DNA from: Novosphingobium aureum
Lineage (GTDB): Bacteria > Pseudomonadota > Alphaproteobacteria > Sphingomonadales > Sphingomonadaceae
Direction: 5' to 3'
DNA: 46,522 bases
NCBI RefSeq assembly: GCF_015865035.1
Contig: NZ_JADZGI010000007.1
Span: forward strand, 1 to 46,522
Shown here: positions 23,691 to 32,922 of the stretch, piece after piece
Layout: every line of letters starts with the position of its first letter
Position numbering within the stretch: position 1 is the first letter of the stretch
The notes under the pieces: generated by a model
Databases searched by the model: none
Told to the model about the DNA's origin: nothing
The model's input: the letters and a program-made list of their open reading frames with translations, nothing else
Program-made: the position numbers and the translations under genes

Positions 23691-26545
23691 GCGCGCTCTC
23701 CGCGCAGTTTTGCAGGGTCGATGTCCATCGGGCTGTCGCTAGCCTCCTTGTTGTCGTCCTTCTTGGCGCGCACCGCGATGTGGCTCAGCTCGGCGAGCGC
23801 GAGCATGACCGCGCCGATCACCGTCATGCCCACGCCGATGTCGAACAGCATGGCGGTCGCCAGCTCGAAATCGCCCACCAGCGGCAGGTGGAAGTGGCCG
23901 AAGGCGCTGGTGAACAGCGGTGCGCCGAAGACCAGCGAACCCAGCCCGGTGAGGGCTGCGAGGGTGACGCCCACGCCGATCATCAGATGCTCGTCGAGCT
24001 GGCGACGTGCGTCGGTCCACTCGAAGCCAGAGGCCATGTACTGCATCAGCATCGCGATGGAGATCACGAGCCCGGCGATGAAACCGCCGCCGGGGGCATT
24101 GTGGCCGCGCAGGAAGATATAGAGCCCGACCATGGTCGAGAGCGGCAGCAGCAGCCTTGCCGCGACCGCGAACATCATCGGGTGGCGTTCGGGCGACTGC
24201 GGCAGCTCGGCGACCCACTTGCGCAGGCGCTGTCCGGCAGCCCCGCGCGCGGCCGGCTGGAGCAGCGCGAAGATGGTCAGCGCGGCGATGCCGAGCACGG
24301 TGATCTCGCCGAAGGTATCGAAGCCGCGGAAGTCGACCAGCGTCACGTTGACGACATTGGTGCCGCCGCCGCCGGGGAGGCTGTTCTCCCAGTGATAGGC
24401 CGAGATCGGGTCGTTGGGCTCGCTGGTCATCACCGCCCATGCGGCAAAACCGACCGCGATGCCACCGGCAAGGCCGATCAGCGTGTCGCGTATCCTGAGG
24501 CCCATGCCCGAAATGCGCCTGGGCGACTTGGGCAGGAGGTTGAGCGCGAGCAGCAGCAGCAGGATCGTCACCACCTCGACCGAGATCTGGGTGAGCGCGA
24601 GGTCGGGCGCGGAGAGGTAGACGAAGGCGAGGCTGACGACGAGACCGATCACCGAGATGAAGATCAGCGTGAGGAAGCGCTGGCGCTGCGCGACGAGCAC
24701 CGCGAGGATGCCCGCGAGCAGCAGCAGCCAGGCCGCAATCGCGACCGGCGGCGCCTCGAGCGGGGCGCGATCGCCCGCGGTGTAGCCGCCGTCCACCATG
24801 CCATAGACGCCTAGCGCGCTCGCGCCGGTGAAGATCACCGCAAGCTGGCGCTGCAGCGAACCATTGTGGATCAGTCCGGAGAAGCTGCGCGCGGCTGAGA
24901 CGACGTTCTCCAGTCCGCGCTCGAACAGCGACTTGGCCTCGGGCACGAAACCGGTGTCCCAGATGCGCTGCATCGCCTTGTGCGCCATGAGCATCGCGAT
25001 GCCGCCCGCAACCGCAAGCGCGCTCATCGCCAGAGCCGGGGTAAGGCCATGCCACAAGGCGGGGTGGAATTCGGGAGCGGTTCCGGCGGTCACGGCAGCA
25101 ACGGCAGGCACGATCAGCGGCACCGCGAAGGTCGCAGGAAACAGGCCGACGAGCACGGTCAGCGCGACCAGTACGGCGGAGGGGGCCCATAGGCCAAAGC
25201 CCGGGTCATGCGGCTTGGCCGGATAGCTTTCGCGCCGCGGGCCGAAGTAGAGGTGGACGATGTAGCGCAGCGAATAGGCGACCGAGAAGGCGGCGGCGAT
25301 CACCGCGAGCAGCGGCACCAGCAGGTCCTGCCCGGCCCAGACGGTGTGCACCGTCTCCTCGAGCATCATCTCCTTGGAGAGAAACCCGCCCAGCGGGGGC
25401 AGGCCCGCCATCGAGGCGGCGGCGACCACGCCCAGCGTCGCGGTGACCGGCATCAGTCCGGCAAGCCCGCCGAGCAGGCGGATGTCGCGTGTACCTGCTT
25501 CGTGGTCGACGATGCCCGCGTTCATGAACAGCGCGGCCTTGAACAGTGCGTGGTTGAACAGGTGGAACACCGCGGCCATCGCCGCGACCGGCGTGCCGAA
25601 GCCGAGCAGCATCGTCATCAGCCCGAGATGGCTGACGGTCGAATAGGCGAGGATGCCCTTGAGGTCCTGCTTGAAGAAGCCGATCACTGCCGCGAGCAGC
25701 ATGGTGACGAGCCCGGTGGTGGCAACAATGTAGAACCAGGTCTCGGTTCCCGCGAGCACCGGCCACAGGCGCGCCATCAGGAACACGCCCGCCTTCACCA
25801 TCGTCGCCGAGTGCAGGTAGGCGCTGACCGGGGTGGGGGCTGCCATCGCGTGCGGCAGCCAGAAGTGGAACGGGAACTGCGCCGACTTGGTGAAGCAGCC
25901 CAAGAGGATCAGCACCAGCGCGAGCGGGTAGAGCGGCGAGACCTGGATAGTGCCGCTTTGCGCGAGAATTCCGGTCAGTTCGTAGGTTCCGGCGATGTGC
26001 CCGAGCAGCAGCAGCCCCGCGATCAGTGCGAGCCCGCCGCCGCCGGTCACCGCCAGCGCCATGCGCGCACCCTGCCGCCCCTCGGCCTTGTCGCTGCGAA
26101 AGCCGATCAGGAGGAACGAGGAAAGGCTGGTCAGTTCCCAGAAAACCAGCAGCAGCAGCACGTTGCCCGCGAGAGAGATGCCCACCATCGCGCCCTGGAA
26201 CAGCAGCAGCAGGCCGAGCAGGCGGGGCAGCGATTCCTCTTTTGGGAGATAGAAGCGTGCGTAGACCACGATCAGCAGGCCGATGCCCAGGATCAGCGCG
26301 GTGAACAGGAACGCGAGCCCGTCCATCCTGAGGGTGATCCCGAGGCCGAGCGCGGGCACCCAGTCGGCGTGGAAGCTGGTGATCCCGCCTGCCAGGATGG
26401 CTGGCGCCGTCGTCCCGAGCAGCGCCAGTCCGGCGAGCACCGGGGCCAGCGCCAGTGCGAACTGCAGGTTGCGTCCGGCACGGCTGGCTGCAGCAAGCAG
26501 TATGGCGCCGACAAACGGCAGGAGGGCGATCAGGACCAGGTGCAA
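23687..26545 (-). CDS. mrpA: fused Mrp cation/proton antiporter subunits A and B
   Basis: 952 residues. The N-terminal two thirds are MrpA (NuoL-like), with FWELTSLSSFLLIGF near 135 and SAQFPFHFWLPHAMAAPTPVSA near 225. The C-terminal part (about 790-930) is a full MrpB domain with LLLPLSTMVGLYIFLRGHNAPGGGF, so no separate mrpB is needed (PhaAB type). The start is TTG at 26545, backed by AGGAG six bases upstream; no ATG or GTG fits. It leads a minus-strand operon A(B)CDEFG for Na+ or K+/H+ exchange in the inner membrane. The operon is unrelated in function to the flanking glycan genes. Confidence 0.94.
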   Translation of the reverse strand: MHLVLIALLPFVGAILLAAASRAGRNLQFALALAPVLAGLALLGTTAPAILAGGITSFHADWVPALGLGITLRMDGLAFLFTALILGIGLLIVVYARFYLPKEESLPRLLGLLLLFQGAMVGISLAGNVLLLLVFWELTSLSSFLLIGFRSDKAEGRQGARMALAVTGGGGLALIAGLLLLGHIAGTYELTGILAQSGTIQVSPLYPLALVLILLGCFTKSAQFPFHFWLPHAMAAPTPVSAYLHSATMVKAGVFLMARLWPVLAGTETWFYIVATTGLVTMLLAAVIGFFKQDLKGILAYSTVSHLGLMTMLLGFGTPVAAMAAVFHLFNHALFKAALFMNAGIVDHEAGTRDIRLLGGLAGLMPVTATLGVVAAASMAGLPPLGGFLSKEMMLEETVHTVWAGQDLLVPLLAVIAAAFSVAYSLRYIVHLYFGPRRESYPAKPHDPGFGLWAPSAVLVALTVLVGLFPATFAVPLIVPAVAAVTAGTAPEFHPALWHGLTPALAMSALAVAGGIAMLMAHKAMQRIWDTGFVPEAKSLFERGLENVVSAARSFSGLIHNGSLQRQLAVIFTGASALGVYGMVDGGYTAGDRAPLEAPPVAIAAWLLLLAGILAVLVAQRQRFLTLIFISVIGLVVSLAFVYLSAPDLALTQISVEVVTILLLLLALNLLPKSPRRISGMGLRIRDTLIGLAGGIAVGFAAWAVMTSEPNDPISAYHWENSLPGGGGTNVVNVTLVDFRGFDTFGEITVLGIAALTIFALLQPAARGAAGQRLRKWVAELPQSPERHPMMFAVAARLLLPLSTMVGLYIFLRGHNAPGGGFIAGLVISIAMLMQYMASGFEWTDARRQLDEHLMIGVGVTLAALTGLGSLVFGAPLFTSAFGHFHLPLVGDFELATAMLFDIGVGMTVIGAVMLALAELSHIAVRAKKDDNKEASDSPMDIDPAKLRGERA

Positions 26546-26741
26546 AGGTATCTCCTCTTGTCGCCCGGGTCAGGTTGCGCTGTCGCAACCAGCGGGCGGC
26601 AATTGTGAGCACGGCAGATTGAACGCGCACGTTTTCCCGTTCTGGCGCGGTGAAGCAACCCTCAATGCGCGCTCATGTTGCAAGAAATTCACGCATGTCT
26701 GCTTGCGCGCAAGGGGAGGATCGCAAAGTCGGCAAGGGGCC

Positions 26742-27926
26742 TCAGTGCGCGATGCGCAGCGCGAGCCATGATTCGAGTGCGGCGAAGTGCTCGCTCCATG
26801 CCGGTGCGCGATAGCCGGGCAGGGCGGCATGCTGGCGCCTGGCGTCGGGGCCGTGGTGCAGGTGATCGAGCACCGCCGTCACCCAGGCCGAGGTGTCCGC
26901 AGGATCGACCAGGCAGGGAATCCCCCCGGCGATCTCGCGATAGACCGGCAGGTCCGAGGCGATCACCGCCGTACCCGAAGCGAGCGCCTCGACAACGGGA
27001 AGCCCGTAACCCTCAGCGTGGCTGGGCATGAGCAGTGCACGGGCACCGGCGAGCAGCGCGGCGAGCCGGTCATCGCTGCACGGCCCCTGCTCGATCACCC
27101 GGCCAGCGCTTGCAGGGTCGCGATCGAGCCGCTCGAACACGGGCTGTGCTTGCCAGCCGCGCTGTCCGACGATCACCAGCGAGGGCGTGGCCTCGCCGAG
27201 CCGTGCGCGCAGCCGGTCCCAGCAATCGAGCAGCAGCACGTGGTTCTTGCGCCCCTCGATGGTCCCGACGATGAGGAAATAGGGTTCGGCCGGGAGGGCG
27301 ATATCGCCATTGGGTTCAGGCGGGGCGATGCCGAGATGCGCGATGCAGTGAGGCGGGAGCGCCAGTCGCTCGTCGCGGGCGAAGCTGGTGAGCGCGTCGC
27401 GCGTCGCACTCGAGTTGAGAACCAGTCCGCTGGCACATTGCAGCGCCTGTCGGATCCGCGCGCGATGGCGCATATCCTCGCCTTCACGGCAGAATTCGGG
27501 ATGCGTGATCGGGATCAGGTCATGGATGAGGAACACTGCGTTGAGCGCATGGGTCGCGATCCAGCCGGGCAGCGAAGGGTTGTCCAACCCGGTATGGCCG
27601 ACGTTGAGCAGGATGCGTCCGGCATGGTCGTCCCGGCGATAGGCAGCGCTTGCCAGCGCGCGGGCGGCGAGCAGCGCCAGCCGCTTGCGGTCGAGTAGCG
27701 TCCCCTCGTCGAGCAACATGGCGGCAAGGGTTTCGGTCTCGCGCGCGTCCAGAACCAGCCGGTGCCCGCGCCATTGCAGAACGGCGCTCGCGCGCGTGGC
27801 GAAGTGCGCGAGATAGGCCCGGCAGACCCGGTCGATGCCGGTCGGCTGGCGCGTGCCCCAGCCGCGCCACACGAGGCGGCTGACGTCGAGCAGGTAGGGG
27901 CGCGGGGGCCGCTTGCCTGCGTTCAT
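26742..27926 (-). CDS. GT4-family glycosyltransferase of the capsule locus
   Basis: 394 residues. The N-terminal part starts YLLDVSRLVWRGWGTRQPTGIDRV, the form seen in GT4 enzymes of capsule loci. The C-terminal nucleotide-sugar domain has YFLIVGTIEGRKNH, EGYGLPVVEAL (Ex7E motif) and SDLPVYREIAGG. ATG 27926 overlaps the kpsS stop (ATGA), so it is the third gene of a kpsC-kpsS-GT operon. It probably adds a capsule sugar, possibly the first residue onto the Kdo linker. It shares family features with the GT4 at 38030. Confidence 0.88.
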   Translation of the reverse strand: MNAGKRPPRPYLLDVSRLVWRGWGTRQPTGIDRVCRAYLAHFATRASAVLQWRGHRLVLDARETETLAAMLLDEGTLLDRKRLALLAARALASAAYRRDDHAGRILLNVGHTGLDNPSLPGWIATHALNAVFLIHDLIPITHPEFCREGEDMRHRARIRQALQCASGLVLNSSATRDALTSFARDERLALPPHCIAHLGIAPPEPNGDIALPAEPYFLIVGTIEGRKNHVLLLDCWDRLRARLGEATPSLVIVGQRGWQAQPVFERLDRDPASAGRVIEQGPCSDDRLAALLAGARALLMPSHAEGYGLPVVEALASGTAVIASDLPVYREIAGGIPCLVDPADTSAWVTAVLDHLHHGPDARRQHAALPGYRAPAWSEHFAALESWLALRIAH

Positions 27927-29269
27927 GCGCGAAGGCTTGCAGGTTCGCCGTTACGGTGGGTCTGTGTGCCTGTGGCCGCCTCTTTTCGGGAGCGCCGGGC
28001 AGGTGTGGCAGGCAAGAGCCGCGCCAGCGAACTGTCGACGAGCTCGCGGGTGGCCGATTCGCTGCCGATGCCGCCGCGCACGAGGCAGCGTTCGACCAGA
28101 ACTCGGCGAAAGGCATGCCACAGCACCATGTCGGGCCGTGCCGGATCGGTCCAGAATCCGTCGAGCGGGCCCTGGTGCGTGATACCGGGCACGTCGTAGA
28201 CCGCCTCGCCCAGCACGATCACCGGCACGCCCGCGGCCAGCGCCAGCGTGCCGCAGGTACTGTTGACACAGACCACCCCGCGCGAATTGCCGCACAAGGT
28301 GTCGATCTGGGCCTGCGCGACGTGGATCACGCGTCCGGTCAGGCCGTGGCGTGCAGCCCGGCGCGTGAGCGTGCGGCGCCAGTTGCGCCAGCCTGCATCG
28401 AGCGGGTGCTCCTTGACTACCAGCATGGCTTCGGGCGGGGCATGGCGGGCAAAGCTGGCGAGCACGTATTCGAGCGCCATGACCATTGTCGAGAAAGGCG
28501 AATGCGCCCTGATCTGGTAGTCGCCCGAGAGTTGCAGCGGAAACAGGAAGTAGGGACGGCCCCCGGTCAGGTCAGGTCTGTCGCCGGCCTTCGGTCGGAG
28601 ACGAGCCCGCTCGCGGGCAAGGCGCCAGGCCCAGCCGAGCCCTTCGAGCAGGATCGAGCCCTTGCGGTGCGAGCTGTAGAAGGGAAAGCGCAGGGCCAGC
28701 CGTCCGGTCACCACCGCGTGATAGTGCCAGTAACTGTCGTGCGCGCGCCGCGCGAAGGCGGCGGTGACCGGCGGCAGGTCTGGCAGCGGCGGCAGCGCGC
28801 GCGCCAGTTCGAGCAGCTTGTCTGCGTCGCGCTCGAAGCGGGAGAAACCGTTCACGCCCTCGCGCTCGAGCGTCATCCAGTCGGGCCGGATGTAGCCTTC
28901 CTCGAAGACGTGGACGTGCACGCCGCGCAGCCGGGCCAGCCGCAAGGCGCGTGCGTGTACCGGGCGACAGTCCCCGAACAGCACGAGGTCGGTGACGGCA
29001 TGGGTAGTCACGAAGCGGTCGAAGAACAGCGGCCAGTTGGCCATGCGCCCGCGATAGTCATGGCTCGCTTCGGGCCAGTCGCGCTTGTCGCCGCCCGACA
29101 AGTTGATGCGCATGACCTCGGCGCCGCGCTCGCGCAGGGCGGTGCCGAGCAGGCGGAAGAAGGGGCCGGGCGGCCCTTGCAGGAACAGGAAGCTGCGTGT
29201 GCGCGCACTTTCGCTCGCGGGCGCTGGCTCGCGTGCCAGCCTGGGAGCGGCGAGCGGGGACAGGCTCAC
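27923..29269 (-). CDS. kpsS: KpsS-type capsule Kdo transferase
   Basis: About 448 residues. Conserved KpsS/LipB features are FLFLQGPPGPFFRLLGTAL near the N-terminus, LFGDCRPVH, VHVFEEGYIRPDWMTLE (the central acidic motif), and FPLQLSGDYQIRAHSPF. Near the C-terminus are CVNSTCGTLALAAGVPVIVLG. KpsS adds the first beta-Kdo to the lysophosphatidylglycerol anchor of ABC-transporter-dependent capsules, in the cytoplasm. The GTG start at 29269 is chosen because it overlaps the kpsC stop (GTGA), the pattern used across this operon; the frame stays open further upstream inside kpsC but that sequence does not look coding. Confidence 0.92.
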   Translation of the reverse strand: MSLSPLAAPRLAREPAPASESARTRSFLFLQGPPGPFFRLLGTALRERGAEVMRINLSGGDKRDWPEASHDYRGRMANWPLFFDRFVTTHAVTDLVLFGDCRPVHARALRLARLRGVHVHVFEEGYIRPDWMTLEREGVNGFSRFERDADKLLELARALPPLPDLPPVTAAFARRAHDSYWHYHAVVTGRLALRFPFYSSHRKGSILLEGLGWAWRLARERARLRPKAGDRPDLTGGRPYFLFPLQLSGDYQIRAHSPFSTMVMALEYVLASFARHAPPEAMLVVKEHPLDAGWRNWRRTLTRRAARHGLTGRVIHVAQAQIDTLCGNSRGVVCVNSTCGTLALAAGVPVIVLGEAVYDVPGITHQGPLDGFWTDPARPDMVLWHAFRRVLVERCLVRGGIGSESATRELVDSSLARLLPATPARRSRKEAATGTQTHRNGEPASLRA

Positions 29270-31122
29270 AGCGCATGTTCCGGGGCGTTCGCGGCGGGGA
29301 GGGCGAAGCGGCCTGTCAGCAGGCGGCGCAGCGCGCCTTGAGCGCGGCGCAAAGCGATCAGAGGGGTTAGCCTCGCCCGGGCCTGCCCTCGTCCGGCGAG
29401 GCGCGCCACGAGCACCTCGGGCGTGCATGGCAGGCGCGTTACCGGGTCAGTGTAGCGCGGGTAGAGGATCAGCGCACAGGCGACCAGCTCATCGAGCGAA
29501 CGCACCCGGTCGCGTCGTGCGGGTACCGGAGCGCAGTCCAGTGTCAGTCCCCAGCCAGCATAGAAGGGCATGGCATGCGTCACCACCTTGCACCCGCGCA
29601 AAAGAGCCTCGAAGCCGGTCAGCGATGAGATTACGTGGACCGTGTCGGCCTGTTCGAGCAGGGCAGCGACCAGGCTTTCGCGATCGATAGTGTCCGCCCA
29701 GTTGAGGACCAATTCATCAGGGAGCGCGCCCTTGCGGTGACCGGCCTCGACGTCGGGATGTGGCCGGTAGACGATATGGGCGTCTGGTTCGGCCTTCCTC
29801 GCACGGCGTAGCAGGGCAAGATTGTCGAGATCGGTGCCGGCCATCGCGCGGTCGTCCGCGACTTGCCCGACGACAAGGACGACGCGATGCTTGCGGCAAG
29901 GAACGGGGCCGCTGGCGGGCGGGCGCTTCGGCGGAGCGCCATATTTGCCGATGCCCGCTGCGACGAGCCGTTCGCGCAGGTCGCGCGCCCTTGCACACAA
30001 GGCGGACGGTATCTCGGCTTTGCGCAGGAGAGTCTCGATCGTGCTAGGGCCGGTCGGGTCGAAATGGGCGCCGAGCGGGTCGAGAACGATCGAGAGCGGT
30101 GGCACGCAATGGGCGCCCAGCCCCGAGGAGCGGATCAGGCCGTCCTCGATCTCGGCAAGCTGGCCGACTTGGCGCTCAAGCGTGTCGATCAGGCGCGGGG
30201 TGCAGCGTGCGCGCCATGCGACGACATGTCCGGTGCCCCGGATACCGGCCTCGCCGCGCCCGGATCGCGGTATCCGGCTGCGATGCCGGACCGGTCCCGT
30301 CCCGTCCCAGAGCAGCGGATCGACCGTGGGCCGTTTCCACCGGGCCACGCCAAACACCGCGTGGATCTTGCGGTTCTCGTGGATCGTGCGACGCCACCGG
30401 GCGAGCAGTTCAATCGCATTGTGCGGGGACAGCGCAGCTGCGCTGAACGGGTCGCGATAGCACCACGAATCGGCAAGCTCGGCCTGCACGACACTGGCCA
30501 GCGTGTTCTCCATCTCGAGCGTCAATTCACTACCAGGCGCGCTGTCTTCGGCGCTGCCTGCCAGCCGTGCAAAGCGGCCTTGGCCGATAATGCGGCAGCG
30601 GCATTGCAGGACGCGCGCGACCAGCGCGGCCTCGTCTTCGGCATCGGCTATGACCAGACTGGCCGAGCTGCACAGCGCCCAGGGATCGCTGTCGTGGGCA
30701 AGGTGCCGGATCGGTGAGGGTGAGCGGGCAATGGTAAGGTCGACCCAAGGCCTCAGGGCCGCGCCATGCGCCACCCGGACCAGTAGCGGCTCTGAGGGGA
30801 ATTCTCGACGCGCCATGGCGATCAGCATCGGCAACCACCTTGCATGCGAGGCACAGATGACGACGCCGGATGGAGAGGGTGTCGCCGGCAGGCAGGCGCG
30901 GTCACTATCCGGCCCAGGCCCCCAGAACGGGCCGCCCACCCTGTGCTCGCGCAGCAGGGCGAGCAGGCTGTGGCCTTCGCCAAGGCCTTGCGCACCATCG
31001 CTGGCCTCGCATTCCGCGAGGCTCGATGCGCGTGCAGGGCGGACCGCCAAGGGCGCGGCGCGGTGTCCGGGAAACGGCGGAATGCGCAGGAATGCGGGAG
31101 GATGCTGGACAGAGGTCTTCAC
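29266..31122 (-). CDS. kpsC: KpsC-type capsule Kdo transferase with divergent N-terminal half
   Basis: About 618 residues. The C-terminal half is a clear KpsC Kdo-transferase domain: IEDGLIRSSGLGAHCVPPLS, VVGQVADDRAM, IVYRPHPDVEAGHR, SSLTGFEALLRGC and PFYAGWGLTLD. The N-terminal half starts FLRIPPFPG and keeps YRDPFSAAA and FGVARWKRPTV, but lacks the EDG...RS and PFYAGWG motifs. E. coli KpsC has two active domains that alternate linkages in the poly-Kdo linker; here only one looks complete. I chose GTG 31122 because AAGGA lies 7 bases upstream; ATG 31158 is an alternative. It is the first gene of the kpsC-kpsS-GT operon. Confidence 0.88.
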   Translation of the reverse strand: MKTSVQHPPAFLRIPPFPGHRAAPLAVRPARASSLAECEASDGAQGLGEGHSLLALLREHRVGGPFWGPGPDSDRACLPATPSPSGVVICASHARWLPMLIAMARREFPSEPLLVRVAHGAALRPWVDLTIARSPSPIRHLAHDSDPWALCSSASLVIADAEDEAALVARVLQCRCRIIGQGRFARLAGSAEDSAPGSELTLEMENTLASVVQAELADSWCYRDPFSAAALSPHNAIELLARWRRTIHENRKIHAVFGVARWKRPTVDPLLWDGTGPVRHRSRIPRSGRGEAGIRGTGHVVAWRARCTPRLIDTLERQVGQLAEIEDGLIRSSGLGAHCVPPLSIVLDPLGAHFDPTGPSTIETLLRKAEIPSALCARARDLRERLVAAGIGKYGAPPKRPPASGPVPCRKHRVVLVVGQVADDRAMAGTDLDNLALLRRARKAEPDAHIVYRPHPDVEAGHRKGALPDELVLNWADTIDRESLVAALLEQADTVHVISSLTGFEALLRGCKVVTHAMPFYAGWGLTLDCAPVPARRDRVRSLDELVACALILYPRYTDPVTRLPCTPEVLVARLAGRGQARARLTPLIALRRAQGALRRLLTGRFALPAANAPEHAL

Positions 31123-31728
31123 CCTGCCGTCCTTGCTGCAGCTGCGAGCGAGGACCATGCAGGTCCGCTCGAAGATGGACCAGCGAGAGGGCAAATGGGG
31201 CGATCGGCCGCCCGGTTCGACGATGCCGGTGACGAGGGTCTGCCGACCGATGCCCGTCTTCGTAAGCACGTGGCCCCGGTCGGAAGGATGGTGCAGTTGC
31301 CTGTCGCCTCCCACCAGTTCAGCACCGCAACCGCTTGTCGACCGGGGAGCCGAGGAGCGGATCGTGCCTGGCGCGAAACTGCAGGTCCGCCGAGAAAGTA
31401 AAGTCTTCGCAGTCTTGCAGGAAAGGCGGGCGCCGCCGCCGTGCCGAACCGTCCGGGCGCTGCGCATGTACTGCCTGCACTACGCCAGTCTGCCCGAAGC
31501 CGGAGAGGCTTGCGCCGACCTTCTCGGTTTCGCTCGAGTGGTTGCATCGTTCGCCCCTGCATGGCTGGCCCGTCACCGGCACGATGGTGGCATGCGCGGC
31601 TTTGCGCAGGGTGCGAAACAAGAACCGATCCTGATCTAGTTGCTATGGAATTTGCCTCGCAACTGCCGTGAGGTGCGCAGCCTGTCCCGGCGACGAGGTC
31701 GGCCAGTTGCAAGAAGGTGGGAAGAGCC
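31123..31728. other. divergent intergenic region between kpsC and kpsF
   Basis: 606 bases with no convincing gene. The kpsC frame stays open to 31467, but the translated text does not resemble KpsC and uses few typical codons. Promoters for both capsule transcripts should lie here, probably near the less GC-rich stretch 31610-31670; no reliable hexamers could be assigned. Confidence 0.45.
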
Positions 31729-32922
31729 ATGCGCGATGGAAGACAGGCCATCGACGGAAGACAGGCCATCGGCCGGTCGGCTGCATCAGGCGATCAGGCT
31801 GTGCTGGCTGACCGGACCGGGCCGGGCCATCAGGAAACGGTAACGTGTCAGGACGCCGCGATCCTGCTGAATCCCTTGCGGGCTACGCCTGTGTTGGCCA
31901 AGGGGCCGGTTAACCCGCAAGATGCAGATGCCTTACGCCGGGGGCATGCGGTTATCACGCTCGAGGCTGAAGCGTTGACGCAGCTAGCCCGTGGACTGGA
32001 CGCCACTTTTGCCAAGGCTTGCCGCCTGCTCGCAGGCACGCGTGGGCGGATCGTCGTTTCGGGCATGGGCAAGTCGGGCCACGTCGGTCGCAAGATCGCG
32101 GCGACTCTCTCGGCGACCGGCTCACCGGCCATTTACGTGAACCCGGCCGAGGCGGCGCACGGGGACTTGGGCATGATCGTTCCCGGAGACCGGCTGCTGG
32201 TCCTGTCCAACTCGGGCAACACTCCGGAGCTGCGCATCCTGCTCGATCATGCACGCGGACATGATATCGACATCGTCGGCGTCACCGCAGACAAGACGTC
32301 CTTGCTGGCGCGGCGGGCGACGGTGACGATCCTTGTCCCCAAGGTTGCCGAGGCCTGTCCCCAGGGGCTTGCCCCGACCAGTTCGAGCACCCAGCAACTT
32401 TCGCTCGGCGATGCGCTGGCAATGGCACTGCTCGATGGTCGCGCCGGTGGCGGGGACAAGATCGGAAAGCTCCACCCGGGCGGCATGATCGGGCTGCGCC
32501 GCAAACGGGTGGGCGAACTCATGCACGGCCCGCAAGGCCTGCCGCTCGTGCATGGCGAACAGGCGATGGAGAGCGTGATCTCCTCGATGACGTCCTCGGG
32601 TTTCGGTATCGCCGGGGTCGTCGATGCAGCGGGCCAGTTGCTCGGCACGATAACCGATGGCGACCTGCGGCGTCATTTCGCGGCGCTGGGCACGCTGCGC
32701 GCGGGTGACGTCATGACCGCGAGCCCGCGCGTCCTGCACGTGGACATGACGGCTGAGGAAGCTCTCGCCTTTCTCAACCACTGCCGGATCACCTGCGCCT
32801 TCGTCATGCCTGCCAAGCCATGCGCAGTGCACGATCAGGCCGGGACCGGACCGGCGAACGCGGGGGGCAAGCCGCTCGGGGTAATCCACATGCACGACTT
32901 CGTGCGGTTGGGGCTCTCGTGA
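31729..32922 (+). CDS. kpsF: KpsF/KdsD arabinose-5-phosphate isomerase
   Basis: About 397 residues. A SIS sugar-isomerase domain begins about residue 50 and includes VVSGMGKSGHVGRKIAATL, AAHGDLGMI and SNSGNTPEL. It is followed by PTSSSTQQLSLGDALAMALL and the HPGGMIG link. Two CBS domains make up the C-terminus. It converts ribulose-5-P to arabinose-5-P, the first committed step toward Kdo. The family is usually about 330 residues; the first 50 here are extra and include an 18-base tandem repeat. ATG 31729 has AGAAGG upstream, with a GTG at 31717 as alternative. It is translationally linked to the next gene, a CMP-Kdo synthetase, supporting a capsule-specific role beside a likely housekeeping copy elsewhere. 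Confidence 0.92.
   Translation: MRDGRQAIDGRQAIGRSAASGDQAVLADRTGPGHQETVTCQDAAILLNPLRATPVLAKGPVNPQDADALRRGHAVITLEAEALTQLARGLDATFAKACRLLAGTRGRIVVSGMGKSGHVGRKIAATLSATGSPAIYVNPAEAAHGDLGMIVPGDRLLVLSNSGNTPELRILLDHARGHDIDIVGVTADKTSLLARRATVTILVPKVAEACPQGLAPTSSSTQQLSLGDALAMALLDGRAGGGDKIGKLHPGGMIGLRRKRVGELMHGPQGLPLVHGEQAMESVISSMTSSGFGIAGVVDAAGQLLGTITDGDLRRHFAALGTLRAGDVMTASPRVLHVDMTAEEALAFLNHCRITCAFVMPAKPCAVHDQAGTGPANAGGKPLGVIHMHDFVRLGLS
31735..31770 (+). repeat. 18-bp tandem duplication in the 5' end of kpsF
   Basis: Two adjacent 18-base units, GATGGAAGACAGGCCATC and GACGGAAGACAGGCCATC, differ at one base. They encode repeated DGRQAI. As the unit is a multiple of three, copy changes would lengthen the N-terminus without a frameshift. 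Confidence 0.85.

Noticed and set aside
31123..31467. Possible longer N-terminus of KpsC
   Set aside because: The frame is open, but the residues do not resemble KpsC. The AAGGA site before GTG 31122 and the FLRIPPFPG start fit better.
30503..31639. Open frame of about 380 codons on the plus strand over the 5' half of kpsC and the intergenic region
   Set aside because: No start signal or family resemblance; it overlaps the supported kpsC coding region.
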